Assembly: GCF_006838285.1 (NCBI RefSeq)
Contig: NZ_CP038228.1
Location: 2,232,001 to 2,296,000 of the forward strand
Length of the DNA stretch: 64,000 nt
Direction: 5' to 3'
Source of the DNA: Xanthomonas translucens pv. cerealis
GTDB lineage: Bacteria > Pseudomonadota > Gammaproteobacteria > Xanthomonadales > Xanthomonadaceae
The translations under genes and the position numbers were made by a program. This document shows positions 1 through 9,914 of this stretch, one piece after another (the first letter of the stretch is position 1; every line of letters begins with the position of its first letter). The notes below the pieces were generated by a model. It was not told the DNA's origin. It did not search any database and saw only the letters and a list, made by a program, of their open reading frames with translations.

Positions 1-717
1 TACCTGATGGGGCTGGTCGCCACGCGCTCGCTGGACACGCCGATTCCCGGCATTCTGGAACTGGTCGGCCGTGCCGAGCACCGCATCCGCGGCGGGCAGA
101 TCGCCTACGGCGCGCTGGAGCGGCTCAAGGCCGACCGCAACGACGTGCAGGCGCGCGAGGTGTTCGACCGCCACTGGCAGGACCTGGGCCACGGCCTGCT
201 GCTCAAGCGCTACCGCGACGACATCCTCAACGCCACCCCGGAAGAAATCTCCAAGGCCGCGCTGGACACCGTGCCACGCGTGCTGCCGCTGTTCTGGACG
301 TTCCGGGTCATGGCCGGCCTGGGCTTCTACCTGATCGCCTTCTTCATCGCCGCGATGTGGTTCTCGTGCAAGCACACCTTCGAGGATAAGCGCTGGTTCC
401 TGACGCTGGCGCTGTGGTCCCTGCCGGCGCCGTGGATCGCGATCGAATGCGGCTGGTTCGTCGCCGAGTACGGCCGCCAGCCGTGGGCGGTGGAAGGCGT
501 GCTACCCACGTTCTACGCCGCCTCCGGCCTGGCCCTGCACGAGATCGTGATCACCCTGGCCGGCTTCGTGGCGATCTACACCGTGCTGCTGGTCATCGAG
601 ATCAAATTGATGCTCAAGGCGATCGGCAAGGGCCCGGACCATCTGCCCGCGCTGCTGCAGCCGACCCCGCGCCCCGCCGCGCCTATTGCCGCCACCGCGG
701 CCGCCGGTCAACGCTGA
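1..717 (+). CDS. cydA: Cytochrome bd ubiquinol oxidase subunit I, 3' part
   Basis: C-terminal 238 residues of the haem-binding subunit of the bd-type terminal oxidase, which oxidises ubiquinol and reduces oxygen in the inner membrane. The reading frame is already open at base 1, so the 5' part lies outside the window. Visible are the segment ending in VPRVLPLFWTFRVMAGLGFY, the membrane stretches that follow it, and the conserved GWFVAEYGRQPW region near the C-terminus. cydB starts 19 bases downstream and cydX follows, the usual cydABX order. The Ala/Pro-rich tail after the last membrane helix is low-complexity and probably not functional. Confidence 0.97.
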   Translation, partial: YLMGLVATRSLDTPIPGILELVGRAEHRIRGGQIAYGALERLKADRNDVQAREVFDRHWQDLGHGLLLKRYRDDILNATPEEISKAALDTVPRVLPLFWTFRVMAGLGFYLIAFFIAAMWFSCKHTFEDKRWFLTLALWSLPAPWIAIECGWFVAEYGRQPWAVEGVLPTFYAASGLALHEIVITLAGFVAIYTVLLVIEIKLMLKAIGKGPDHLPALLQPTPRPAAPIAATAAAGQR

Positions 718-736
718 TCCCGGCAGGAGAATGACG

Positions 737-1888
737 ATGGACTTCATTGCATTGGACTACACCACGCTGCGCCTGATCTGGTGGTTGCTGCTCGGCATCC
801 TGCTGATCGGTTTCGCGGTGATGGACGGTTTCGACCTGGGCGTCGGCGCGCTGCTGCCGTTCGTGGCCAAAAACGACGCCGAACGCCGGCTGGTGGTGAA
901 CACCATCGGCCCGGTCTGGGAAGGCAACCAGGTCTGGCTGGTGCTCGGCGGCGGCGCGATCTTCGCCGCCTGGCCGCCGCTGTACGCGGTCAGCTTCTCC
1001 GGCTTCTACCTGGCCATGTTCGTGATCCTGTTCGCGCTGATCCTGCGCCCGGTCGGCTTCAAGTTCCGCGGCAAGCTGCCCAGCCAGCGCTGGCGCAACG
1101 GCTGGGACTGGGCGCTGTTCATCGGCGGCTTCATTCCGGCGCTGATCATGGGCGTGGCGGTGGGCAACGTGCTGCTGGGCGTGCCATTCCACTTCGACGA
1201 CACGCTGCGGGTGTTCTACACCGGCAGCTTCTTCGGCCTGCTGATGCCGTTCGCGCTGCTCGCCGGCCTGCTCAGCGTGAGCATGCTGGTGGCGCACGGC
1301 GCGGCGATGCTGGCACTGAAGACCGACGGCCCGGTGGCCGAGCGCGCGGCCCGCTACGGCAGCGTGGCGGCACTGGTGGCCTGTGCGCTGTTCGCCGTCG
1401 GCGGCGTGTGGGTGGTGCTGGGCCTGCCCGGCTACGTGGTGACCTCGCCGGTGGTCACCGACGGCGCCACCAACCCGCTGCTGAAGACCGCGGTGCTCGG
1501 CGAGGTCGGCGGCTGGATGCGCAACTACCAGGCGATGCCGCTGACCGCGCTGGCGCCGATGGCCGGCCTGCTCGGCCTGCTGCTCAGCGCGCTGCTGCTG
1601 CACAAGCGGCGCGGCGGGCTGGCCTTTCTCGCCTCGGGCACGGCCATCGCCGGCATCATCCTCACCGTCGGCTTTGCGATCTTCCCGTTCCTGCTGCCCT
1701 CCTCCAGCCAGCCCGGCTCCAGCCTGACCGTGTGGGACGCCTCAAGCAGCCGCCTGACCCTGTGGATCATGCTGCTGGCCACCACGCTGTTCCTGCCGAT
1801 CATCATTGGCTACACCACCTGGGTGTACCGGGTGCTGAAGGGCAAGGTCAGCGCCGAATCGCTGGACGACAACCCCAACGCGTACTGA
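737..1888 (+). CDS. cydB: Cytochrome bd ubiquinol oxidase subunit II
   Basis: Subunit II of cytochrome bd oxidase, 383 residues, close to the normal family length of about 380. It aligns by eye with E. coli CydB along its whole length: an N-terminal RLIWWLLLGILLIGFAVMDG helix, then the GNQVWL segment, RPVGFKFRGK, RWRNGWDWALF, and a C-terminal DASSSRLTL before the last helix. Two in-frame ATGs exist at 731 and 737. The Shine-Dalgarno AGGAG at 725-729 is only 1 base from the first and 7 bases from the second, so the start at 737 (MDFIALDY) is preferred. It is co-transcribed with cydA and cydX. Confidence 0.97.
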   Translation: MDFIALDYTTLRLIWWLLLGILLIGFAVMDGFDLGVGALLPFVAKNDAERRLVVNTIGPVWEGNQVWLVLGGGAIFAAWPPLYAVSFSGFYLAMFVILFALILRPVGFKFRGKLPSQRWRNGWDWALFIGGFIPALIMGVAVGNVLLGVPFHFDDTLRVFYTGSFFGLLMPFALLAGLLSVSMLVAHGAAMLALKTDGPVAERAARYGSVAALVACALFAVGGVWVVLGLPGYVVTSPVVTDGATNPLLKTAVLGEVGGWMRNYQAMPLTALAPMAGLLGLLLSALLLHKRRGGLAFLASGTAIAGIILTVGFAIFPFLLPSSSQPGSSLTVWDASSSRLTLWIMLLATTLFLPIIIGYTTWVYRVLKGKVSAESLDDNPNAY

Positions 1889-1921
1889 CGCGCCCACCCC
1901 ATCCATTTAGGAGATCGCAGC

Positions 1922-2032
1922 ATGTGGTATTTCGCCTGGATTCTCGGTGTCGGCCTGGCCTCCACCGCCGCCATCCTCAACGGCATGTGGTTCGAGGCCC
2001 GCGAGGGCGCCGCCCTCGAGGCCAAGGACTGA
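1922..2032 (+). CDS. cydX: Cytochrome bd oxidase small subunit CydX
   Basis: A 36-residue single-helix protein beginning MWYFAWILGVGLAS, nearly identical at its start to E. coli CydX (YbgT). CydX binds CydAB, stabilises the haems and is needed for full oxidase activity. An AGGAG ribosome-binding site at 1909-1913 sits 8 bases upstream of the ATG. The C-terminal half after the helix is Glu/Ala-rich, as in the family. It lies 33 bases after cydB and closes the cydABX operon. Confidence 0.95.
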   Translation: MWYFAWILGVGLASTAAILNGMWFEAREGAALEAKD

Positions 2033-2092
2033 AATTTTTTCGCAAAGGATCTTGCCGAATGCGGGCGAGCCCCGTATCATGTGCGGCTCCTT

Positions 2093-2169
<77 letters not shown>

Positions 2170-2188
2170 GTTTCAAGGTCACAAGAAG

Positions 2189-2219
2189 CCTGGAAAACCT
2201 CAGTTTTCCGGGTTTTTTT
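2189..2219 (+). terminator. Rho-independent terminator after tRNA-Pro
   Basis: A 10-bp stem CCTGGAAAAC / GTTTTCCGGG (one G-U pair) with loop CTCA, followed by seven T. It begins 20 bases after the tRNA CCA end. Confidence 0.9.
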
Positions 2220-2539
2220 GTGTCCGCACACCGCGGCACGGCAACGCCGCCGCAAAGAACCGGCCGGCCGCCAGCGGCAGCGCAGTCGCACGCGCCGCGC
2301 GCCGCACGCACCTCCTTGGTCAGCGCGCTGCGGCAGGCTGCGGCCGCGCGAGCATGCCGTTTGCGGCAACGACCCGATGTGCCGGCAGAACGCGCGAACC
2401 GACGCGCGGCGATGCAACCGACCGCGCGCATGCGCGATCGGCGAGGAACGCGCGACGCTGCGCGCCGATCATCAACGTGAATGGCTCCATTGGGCCATTG
2501 CACGCGCCGGTTCGCTTCGCAGACAAATCCGGCGCCGAA
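2220..2539. other. Intergenic region without a recognisable gene
   Basis: About 320 bases between the tRNA terminator and the PIP-box promoter. Open frames here are Arg/Ala-rich translations of GC-rich DNA with no start context, no family resemblance and overlap on both strands. I see no copy of the tRNA 3' end that would mark an attachment site. Confidence 0.5.
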
Positions 2540-2600
2540 TTCGCATAGGGCAGCACCGCTTCGGAATCGCGCCATTGCGTTCCAGGCTGACTACTAAGCT
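2540..2600 (+). promoter_or_regulatory. PIP box and -10 element (HrpX-dependent promoter)
   Basis: TTCGC at 2540-2544, 15 bases, then TTCGG at 2560-2564: a perfect match to the plant-inducible-promoter consensus TTCGB-N15-TTCGB bound by HrpX. Thirty bases downstream comes TAAGCT at 2595-2600, which matches the YANNNT -10 element at the usual 30-32 base distance. The following ATG is at 2655. In Xanthomonas this arrangement marks type III secretion genes and effectors. Confidence 0.88.
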
Positions 2601-2654
2601 GCGCGTCGCGTTTATCCAGACGCTTCAAATACTTTCTATGGATACTAAAAAATC

Positions 2655-4550
2655 ATGCATGCATCTCCATCGATAACCTCATCACACACCACTCCGCTGA
2701 TCATACAGGCGCAGAATGCGCCCATCGACGTAAACGCATCGCAGCACGACCCGGAACAGGGCAACGTCGGTAATGACGTGCACGTCGCAGCGCTAGGCAG
2801 GCCGCCGCGTCGCGACTTGCAGGGCCAGCAAGCAGCGAACGCCATGACCTCGGCGAATACGGCCAGCGGCAGCGCCGCCCCGGCCGAAGCACAGCAATCG
2901 CTGCAGTCAGTATCCGCTGATGCGGTTGCGGGCAAAACCTTGCATGCCGGCGCGGTGCGTTTGGAGAATCGAAGTCTGGTTTCCGACGATCCGGTCATCC
3001 ATGCATTGCTGTCGTTCGCGCAAGCCAACGAGCCGCTGCAAGCGCGGATCGCAAGCAATCCCGATGCCCCCACGAAATTGGAAATATGCGCTCACCCTGA
3101 ACTTGAGGAAGCGCTTGAAGCATTCAAAAAAGCCTTCATGGTCGAGCAAGCGAATCTGCTTTCCGCTTCAGATCCTTCGGGCGCGCGCGTTTACGATGAT
3201 GTCAAGGGCGACATTCATATTGCCGTGTTGCAAAAAGCCATCGAAAAAGGCGCAAGCGCATTTGGGGAAAATGCAAAGATCCACCGCCACGGCCAAGATT
3301 TGACTGCAGCACAGTTCCTGGCCTTGCATGCCCCCACCATCCGCTGCAACGACGAATTTCTGGAGATGAACGTCAAGCAACGCGTCCGCTGCGACCGCGA
3401 TCTGCTGGTGCGCCTGGGCGCGCAGTCGCTGCTGCACGCCGCCACCAAGAAAGAGACGATTCCAATCGGCCTGTTGGGCAGCCTTGCCGCGAGCAGCGGA
3501 CTCGGCTCGCTTTGGGAATTGAAAGCGGCGCAGGCACTGAAGGACACCTTCTTCGGAGCGCACTATTCGCCGAGCAAGCATGCGCTGCAATTGGCAGGCA
3601 TCGATTCGGTACCGCCCATGCTGATCGAGACATTGGACACGATGTGCGTGCTGTCCATCATGCAGCGCATGAAAGGCGAGAGGGAACCGCTGAGCGCTTT
3701 GCTGCGCAAGGCCACCACGGCCGGCGCGATTTCCTCGGTACTTTCCTTTCCCAACAACCTGTTGCAATACGCCGGCTTCAAGTCACGGCCGGCGGACCTT
3801 GCCGCCAACGTGCTGACGACCGAAGCGGCCATCTTCGGCGCAGCCTCGGGGATTCCGCCCGAAGTGAAGGAAAACGAGGAAAACATGCGCGCGGGCCTGT
3901 TCCAGAGCATGAGAGCGGGCGTGCTCGCGGCGCCTGCCGACGCAGCCTCGGCGCGGCAAACGGTCGAGCAGATGACCAAGCATGCGCTTGAGATCGGGCC
4001 AGGCGAAAGCACTGCGGTGAAATCCATGGGCGTGGCCGCGATGGTCGGCCTGATCCCGTTGATCGCCAGCGACAAGGCGACCGGCCTGCTGTCGGAACGG
4101 GTCTTGCGCATCTTCCGCAGCACCGTCTTCAATCCGATCGAGGCAATCGCGCTCAACGCGCTTGCGCTGAGCAGCCGCGTCAACATCCCCAAGGTCTTCG
4201 ATTCCCACGATACCAAGCACGCACGTGTCGCGCAGGCCATTCTCATGCGTGCCAGCCAACAGATGGATGCCGGAGAACGCACGATCAGCCCAGAAGAGTT
4301 ACACGAGAAGCTCGGCCAGCAGCGTAATTTCCTGCACCGACTCGGCACAGTCATCGTCGATGGCATGAACGCGATGTTCGAATCGGTTCCGAGCGTGGTG
4401 CGCAAACTCGGCTATGGCGAGCCGCCCTTGGATGAGCGCATTCCGTATCAGGATCTGCATGTGCCGTTGCCGCCACCGCCGGCATCGCAGGCATCGCAGG
4501 CATCGCAGGCGCCTCCGGCACCGAACGCAGCGCCGATACCGCCAGTGTAG
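2655..4550 (+). CDS. Candidate type III secreted effector (family not assigned)
   Basis: A 631-residue protein directly downstream of the PIP-box promoter at 2540-2600. The first 50 residues are rich in Ser, Thr, Asn, Gln and Pro with few charges (begins MHASPSITSSHTTPL), as is typical of type III secretion signals. No Sec signal peptide or catalytic motif is recognised. The middle is alpha-helical in character with two moderately hydrophobic stretches (around AISSVLSFPNNLLQYAGF and AAMVGLIPLIASDKA). The C-terminus is Pro/Ala/Ser-rich. Base composition is visibly less GC-rich than in the neighbouring genes, suggesting acquisition. No strong ribosome-binding site precedes the ATG. The size is near that of XopF-type effectors, but I cannot confirm that family from sequence alone. 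Confidence 0.78.
   Translation: MHASPSITSSHTTPLIIQAQNAPIDVNASQHDPEQGNVGNDVHVAALGRPPRRDLQGQQAANAMTSANTASGSAAPAEAQQSLQSVSADAVAGKTLHAGAVRLENRSLVSDDPVIHALLSFAQANEPLQARIASNPDAPTKLEICAHPELEEALEAFKKAFMVEQANLLSASDPSGARVYDDVKGDIHIAVLQKAIEKGASAFGENAKIHRHGQDLTAAQFLALHAPTIRCNDEFLEMNVKQRVRCDRDLLVRLGAQSLLHAATKKETIPIGLLGSLAASSGLGSLWELKAAQALKDTFFGAHYSPSKHALQLAGIDSVPPMLIETLDTMCVLSIMQRMKGEREPLSALLRKATTAGAISSVLSFPNNLLQYAGFKSRPADLAANVLTTEAAIFGAASGIPPEVKENEENMRAGLFQSMRAGVLAAPADAASARQTVEQMTKHALEIGPGESTAVKSMGVAAMVGLIPLIASDKATGLLSERVLRIFRSTVFNPIEAIALNALALSSRVNIPKVFDSHDTKHARVAQAILMRASQQMDAGERTISPEELHEKLGQQRNFLHRLGTVIVDGMNAMFESVPSVVRKLGYGEPPLDERIPYQDLHVPLPPPPASQASQASQAPPAPNAAPIPPV
4482..4508 (+). repeat. Three tandem 9-bp repeats in the effector 3' end
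   Basis: GCATCGCAG repeated three times without change, coding for the ASQ-ASQ-ASQ part of the Pro/Ser-rich tail. It is a short in-frame microsatellite, likely variable in copy number between strains. Confidence 0.85.
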
Positions 4551-4583
4551 CCCTGCCCGAGACGGCAGCGAGCGCGCTGCGAC

Positions 4584-4611
4584 GGTCACCGGCGGTTCGC
4601 CACCGGTGACC
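4584..4611. terminator. Strong hairpin between convergent genes
   Basis: A 9-bp perfect stem GGTCACCGG / CCGGTGACC continues, past one C-A mismatch, into GG-TTCG-CC with a UUCG tetraloop. It lies between the effector stop (4550) and the 3' end of the minus-strand hydrolase pseudogene (4746). There is no T-run, so it may act as a transcript 3' end stabiliser or a weak bidirectional terminator. Confidence 0.5.
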
Positions 4612-4745
4612 CTGCGCGGTGTGCCACGGCATGCCGGCCAAGCGAGCGGCCGCCGCCACGCCGGTCTGGCGGCCGCGTGCAGTGCGGCCGCCAGACTGCC
4701 GCGCCGGCGCCGCCATCGACGGCCGTGCGCCTGGCGCCCGCCCGC

Positions 4746-6806
4746 TCAGCGCAACGGCAGACCGATGTAGCTCGCCTGCTGCGGCGTGTGCCAGATGCGC
4801 TGCGTGGCCTGCTGGTAGTCGCCCGGCTTGGCGAAGTAGATGTTGGGCACGTAGGTGTGCGGGTTGCGGTCGTACAGCGGAAACAGGCTGGAGTGGGCCT
4901 GCACCATCACCCGGTGGCCGCACTGGAAGGTGTGGTTGGCGGTGGGCAGGCCGAAGCTGTACGCCAGCGGCTGGTTCGGCGCGATCGGCTTGGGCGTTTC
5001 GAAGCTCTCGCGGTAGCGACCGCGGAAGATCGCCAACGATACCGCCAGTTCGTAGCCGCCCAGTTTCGGATCGGAGGCCATTTCGTCCGGATACACGTCG
5101 ATCAGTTTCACCACCCAGTCGCTGTCGCTACCGCTGGTGGAAGCCCGCAGGTGTACCTCGGGCACGCCGGCGATGCGCAGCGGCGCATCCAGCGGTGCGC
5201 TGACGAAGCTCAGCATGTCCGGGCGGCCATCGACGAACCGCTGGTCGTGCACCAGCCAGGTGGTCCACATGTCGCGGTCGCCGAACGTGACCGGGCGCGG
5301 CGCGAACGGCACCGGCTTGGCCGGGTCGGACGCGTATTCCTCGTAGTCGCCCTGCCCGGCCGTCGGCGCGTCGAACGACAGCGTGCCGCCGGCGCCCAGG
5401 TACAGCGGCTTGCTGCGCGCCGCGCAGCCCTGCGCGCAGCTGCGCGGCCAGGCCTGCAGGCGATCCAAGTGGTTCTCGCCGGTGTTGTAGATGAACACCG
5501 GCGGCGTGTCGGCCTTGGCCGCGCCATCGACCAGGTACTGGTCGAAGAACGGCTTGAGCACGTCGCGGCGGAACTGCAGCGCGGTGTCGCCGTCGAACTT
5601 CAGCGCGCCCAGCGCCGAGCCGTCGTAGTTGACCTGGCTGTGCCGCCACGGCCCCATCACCAGATAGTTTCTGTCGTTGCCGGTGTCGCGCGGCGCCATC
5701 GCCTGGTAGCTGTGGATCGGGCCCCACATGTCCTCCTGGTCCCACAGGCCCTGCAACCACATCATCGGCACCTTCAGCGGCGTGCGCGCCATCACCTTGT
5801 CCAGCGCCTGGCCCTGCCAGAACGCGTCGTAGGCCGGGTGCTCGGTGAGCTTGTGCCACCACGGCAGCTGCTCCAGGCCGGCGGCCTTGGCGTAGTCGCC
5901 GGCCGAACCGGCGCGCAGGAAATTGCTGTAGTCGTCGTGGCCGTGGCGCGGGATGCCGCTGCCCTTGCCGCGCTTGCTCAGCTGGCTGGTGAAGTAGTCG
6001 AAGCTGACCTGGCGGAAGGCGCCGTCGTTGAGCCAGTCGTCGCCCATCCAGCCGTCGATCATCGGGCTTTACGGCGCGGCCACCTTTAGCGCAGGGTGCG
6101 GGTCGGTCAGCACCATGACCACGGTGAAGCCTTCGTAGGAGGAGCCGAGCATGCCGACCTTGCCATTGGACTCGTGCACGTTCTTGACCAGCCAGTCGAT
6201 GGTGTCCCAGGCGTCGGTGGCGTGGTCGACCTTGCTGCCGTTGAGCGACCCGCGCAGCGGCCAGGTCATCACGTAGTCGCCCTGCGAACCGTACTTGCCG
6301 CGGATGTCCTGGAACACGCGGATGTAGCCGCCGTCGACGAATACCTCGTCGCCCTGCGGCAACAGGTCGCGCATATGCGGCGAAGCCAGCCGGCTGGCGC
6401 GGCCGCTGGCGTCGTAGGGCGCGCGCGTCAGCAGCATCGGCGCATGCTGCGCGCCCTTGGGCAGCACGATCACCGTGTGCAGCTTGACCCCGTCGCGCAT
6501 CGGGATCATCACCTCGCGCTTGACGTAGTCGTTGGCCGCGGTCGGCGCGACGAAGGCCTTGCCGGTGATGTCGGGGGTCATCGGCGCGGTCTGCGCCTGG
6601 GCGGCAGCGGCCAGCGCGGCGGTGACAACGGTGACGAGCAAGCGGGCGGCAATGGGACGCTGAGCGGCGGCAACGGCGCGCAGTGGAGTTGGCGCAGAGC
6701 AGACGATTGCGTGTGTTGTGAAACGTGTAGGGAGCTTCAGCCGCGACAACTTCCGAAGCCGGAAGGCACGCCACTGCGCTCGTCGCGACTGAAGTCGCTC
6801 CCACAA
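4746..6806 (-). pseudogene. CocE/NonD-family secreted acyl hydrolase, interrupted by a stop codon
   Basis: Remnant of an X-Pro dipeptidyl-peptidase/glutaryl-7-ACA-acylase type hydrolase of about 640 residues. The upstream part carries a secretion-signal-like segment (IAARLLVTVVTAALAAAAQA), the REVMIPMRDGVKLHTVI strand and the nucleophile elbow GMLGSSYEGF. The downstream part carries the WLQGLWDQEDMWGP and GPWRHSQV regions expected to hold the catalytic Asp and His, then the C-terminal jelly-roll. The two parts are in the same frame, separated only by TAA at 6069-6071 where GAA (Glu, in a PESPM context) is expected, so this is a nonsense mutation rather than a frameshift. An ATG at 6062 could re-initiate, but each product would lack part of the triad. 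The true start is unclear: the only upstream ATG (6806) lies in a dispersed repeat, and a TTG at 6641 is possible. Confidence 0.82.
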
Positions 6807-6871
6807 GGGCTTGCGCAGCGTAATCGCGCCACGAGGTCTTTTGCGGGAGGGACTTCAGTCCCGACTGCATG
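6728..6871. repeat. Cluster of GGAGCGACTTCAG palindromic repeats
   Basis: Three copies of a short dispersed palindrome with core GGAGCGACTTCAGTCGCGAC or a close variant: 6728-6748, 6781-6806 (inverted) and 6839-6871. The same family recurs at 28665-28785. The second copy contains the ATG from which the hydrolase reading frame would begin, so those first codons are repeat-derived. Confidence 0.75.
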
Positions 6872-6952
6872 CCCGTTCGGGCACTTCACCACTTCGCTCG
6901 TCGCCGCCGTTGCTCCTACAACAACGCGCATTCCCCGTCTGCAACGGATGCG

Positions 6953-8200
<1,248 letters not shown>

Positions 8201-8218
8201 TGATGGTTCCAGTGTTGG

Positions 8219-8394
8219 TCGGGACCCGGGACCGGGGACCCGGAAAAGCCGCATGCGGCAGGGGGTGCCGTGTCAGCGTAGAAAAGCCCGCTGGACGGCG
8301 TTTCGTGATCCTGAAGGATATGCCGTGTGATGGGGTCTCGGCGCCGCTATGCGCCTGTTCAGGGTCCCCGGTCCCCGGTCCCCGGTCCCGGCTC
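8219..8394. repeat. Facing pair of GGGACC heptamer tracts (proB-proA gap)
   Basis: A GGGACCC-GGGACCG-GGGACCC tract at about 8221-8243 faces its reverse complement (GGTCCCC units) at 8362-8394, with about 120 bases between. The second tract forms the 3' end of proB, coding for its PGPGTGDRGP tail. It belongs to the same family as the elements at 17553-17695, 38387-38577, 41702-41825 and 43541-43745. Confidence 0.8.
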
Positions 8395-9588
8395 CTGCAC
8401 CACCACCAGATCGTCGCGGTGAATCACATTCTCCCCATAGCTATACCCCAGGATCGCTTCGATGTCGCGCGAGTGGCGGCGGGCGATGCGGCGCACGTCG
8501 GCGGCCGAGTACTGGCTGACGCCGCGCGCCAGGCAGCGATCGCCCGCGGCGTCGCGCAGGCGCACTTCGACCATGTCGCCGCGGCGGAAGTCGCCTTCGG
8601 CACCGACCACGCCGCCGGGCAGCAGCGAGGCGCCCTTGTCGGCCAGCGCGGCGGCGGCGCCGGCATCGACCAGGATCGCGCCAGGTTCCACCGGCACCTG
8701 GCGCAGCCAGTACTTGCGCGCGGCGAGGCGGGTGCGCGCCGGATGGATACGGGTGCCGCGCAGGCGGTCCTGGGCCAGGCCGCGCACCACCTCGGCGCTG
8801 CGGCCGTTGAACAGGTAGGTTTCGATGCCGGCGGCGCCGGCCTTGGCCGCGGCCTCCAGCTTGGTACGCATGCCGCCGGTGCCGACGCTGCTGCCGCTGC
8901 CGCCGGCCATCGCCAGCACCGCTGCGGTCAGCTCGGGGACGTCGTCCAGCGGCTGCGCGCGCGGGTCGCTGCGCGGATCGGCGGTATACAGGCCGTCGAT
9001 GTCGGTGGCGATGAACAAGGCGTCGGCATCGACCAGCGCGGCGACGATCGCGGCGAGATTATCGTTGTCGCCGAGCTTGAGTTCGTCCACCGACACGGTG
9101 TCGTTCTCGTTGACCACCGGCAGCGCACCCAACCGCAACAGTTCGCCCAGGGTGGCACGCGCGTTGAGGTAGCGGCGGCGGTTGCGCAGGTCGTCGTGGG
9201 TCAGCAGCACCTGCGCCACCGGGCGCTCGAAGAAGCGTTGCCACAGTGCGATCAGCTGCGCCTGGCCGAGCGCGGCCAACGCCTGCCGCGCGGCGATCGC
9301 CGCGCCGGCCTCGGCGGCCCGCGGCAGGATCGCGCGGCCGGCGGCGACCGCGCCGGAGGACACGATCACCAGTTCGCGCCCGGCCGCCAGGTTGGCCGAG
9401 ACGAACTGCGCCAGCCCCAGCGCGTAGCGCGGCGACAGCCCGCCACCGCCATCGGCGGCGAGCAGACTGCTGCCGACCTTGAGCACCGCGCGCCGCCATG
9501 GCGGCAGCGCCTGCTCGACGAACGCCGAAGCGGCAGCGGTCACCACGCGCATCGCGGCCACGCCCGGCTCATTGCGCGTTCCATGCAT
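8359..9588 (-). CDS. proB: Glutamate 5-kinase
   Basis: First step of proline synthesis: ATP-dependent phosphorylation of glutamate; normally feedback-inhibited by proline. It has an N-terminal amino-acid-kinase domain (AVLKVGSSLLA, VIVSSGAVAAG, VNENDTVSV, GDNDNLAAIVA, GTGGMRTKLEAA) and a C-terminal PUA domain from about residue 290. It is 409 residues if it starts at 9588, overlapping the yciI-like gene by 20 bases; an in-frame ATG at 9552 would give 397. The last dozen residues (PGPGTGDRGP) are encoded by a dispersed heptamer repeat and extend beyond the PUA domain. Confidence 0.95.
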   Translation of the reverse strand: MHGTRNEPGVAAMRVVTAAASAFVEQALPPWRRAVLKVGSSLLAADGGGGLSPRYALGLAQFVSANLAAGRELVIVSSGAVAAGRAILPRAAEAGAAIAARQALAALGQAQLIALWQRFFERPVAQVLLTHDDLRNRRRYLNARATLGELLRLGALPVVNENDTVSVDELKLGDNDNLAAIVAALVDADALFIATDIDGLYTADPRSDPRAQPLDDVPELTAAVLAMAGGSGSSVGTGGMRTKLEAAAKAGAAGIETYLFNGRSAEVVRGLAQDRLRGTRIHPARTRLAARKYWLRQVPVEPGAILVDAGAAAALADKGASLLPGGVVGAEGDFRRGDMVEVRLRDAAGDRCLARGVSQYSAADVRRIARRHSRDIEAILGYSYGENVIHRDDLVVVQEPGPGTGDRGP

Positions 9589-9826
9589 GCACGCTCAGTT
9601 CAGATGCGCCCTCGATCGCCAGCGGATCCTCGGCGACGATCGCCTGCGCCTGTTCCAGGCTGGCGACGTTCTTCAGCAGGTAGGCGCCGCCGCTGCCGTC
9701 GCCGAAACCGCCGGCCAGTTCCAGCAGCCCGCGCGCGCGCAATGCGGCGAGAAAATCGCGGTGCGGCTGGACCACCGACGGCGGAACGTCCGGCTTGCGC
9801 ATCGCCATCACCAGGTACATCGTCAT
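9569..9826 (-). CDS. YciI-family protein
   Basis: An 85-residue dimeric alpha/beta-barrel-type protein of the YciI family (begins MTMYLVMAMRKPD, with conserved HRDFLAALRARG and the EDPLAIEG segment near the end). The biochemical role of most members is unknown. AAGGAG at 9834-9839 is 7 bases from the ATG at 9826, deciding that start over the ATG at 9820. It lies between a BPL_N protein gene and proB in the same direction and overlaps proB, so it is probably co-transcribed with proBA. Confidence 0.85.
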   Translation of the reverse strand: MTMYLVMAMRKPDVPPSVVQPHRDFLAALRARGLLELAGGFGDGSGGAYLLKNVASLEQAQAIVAEDPLAIEGASELSVHAWNAQ

Positions 9827-9914
9827 CCTGTTGCTCCTTGATCGATCATGTCAGCACACGGCCAGCGCGGCGGCCCGCCATTCCGGCATCGCCTGCCGCC
9901 GTCCGATCCGCACA

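Noticed and set aside
4746..6806. Frameshift between two hydrolase genes
   Set aside because: Codon phase is the same on both sides of TAA 6069-6071; it is a nonsense change, not a frameshift or two separate genes.
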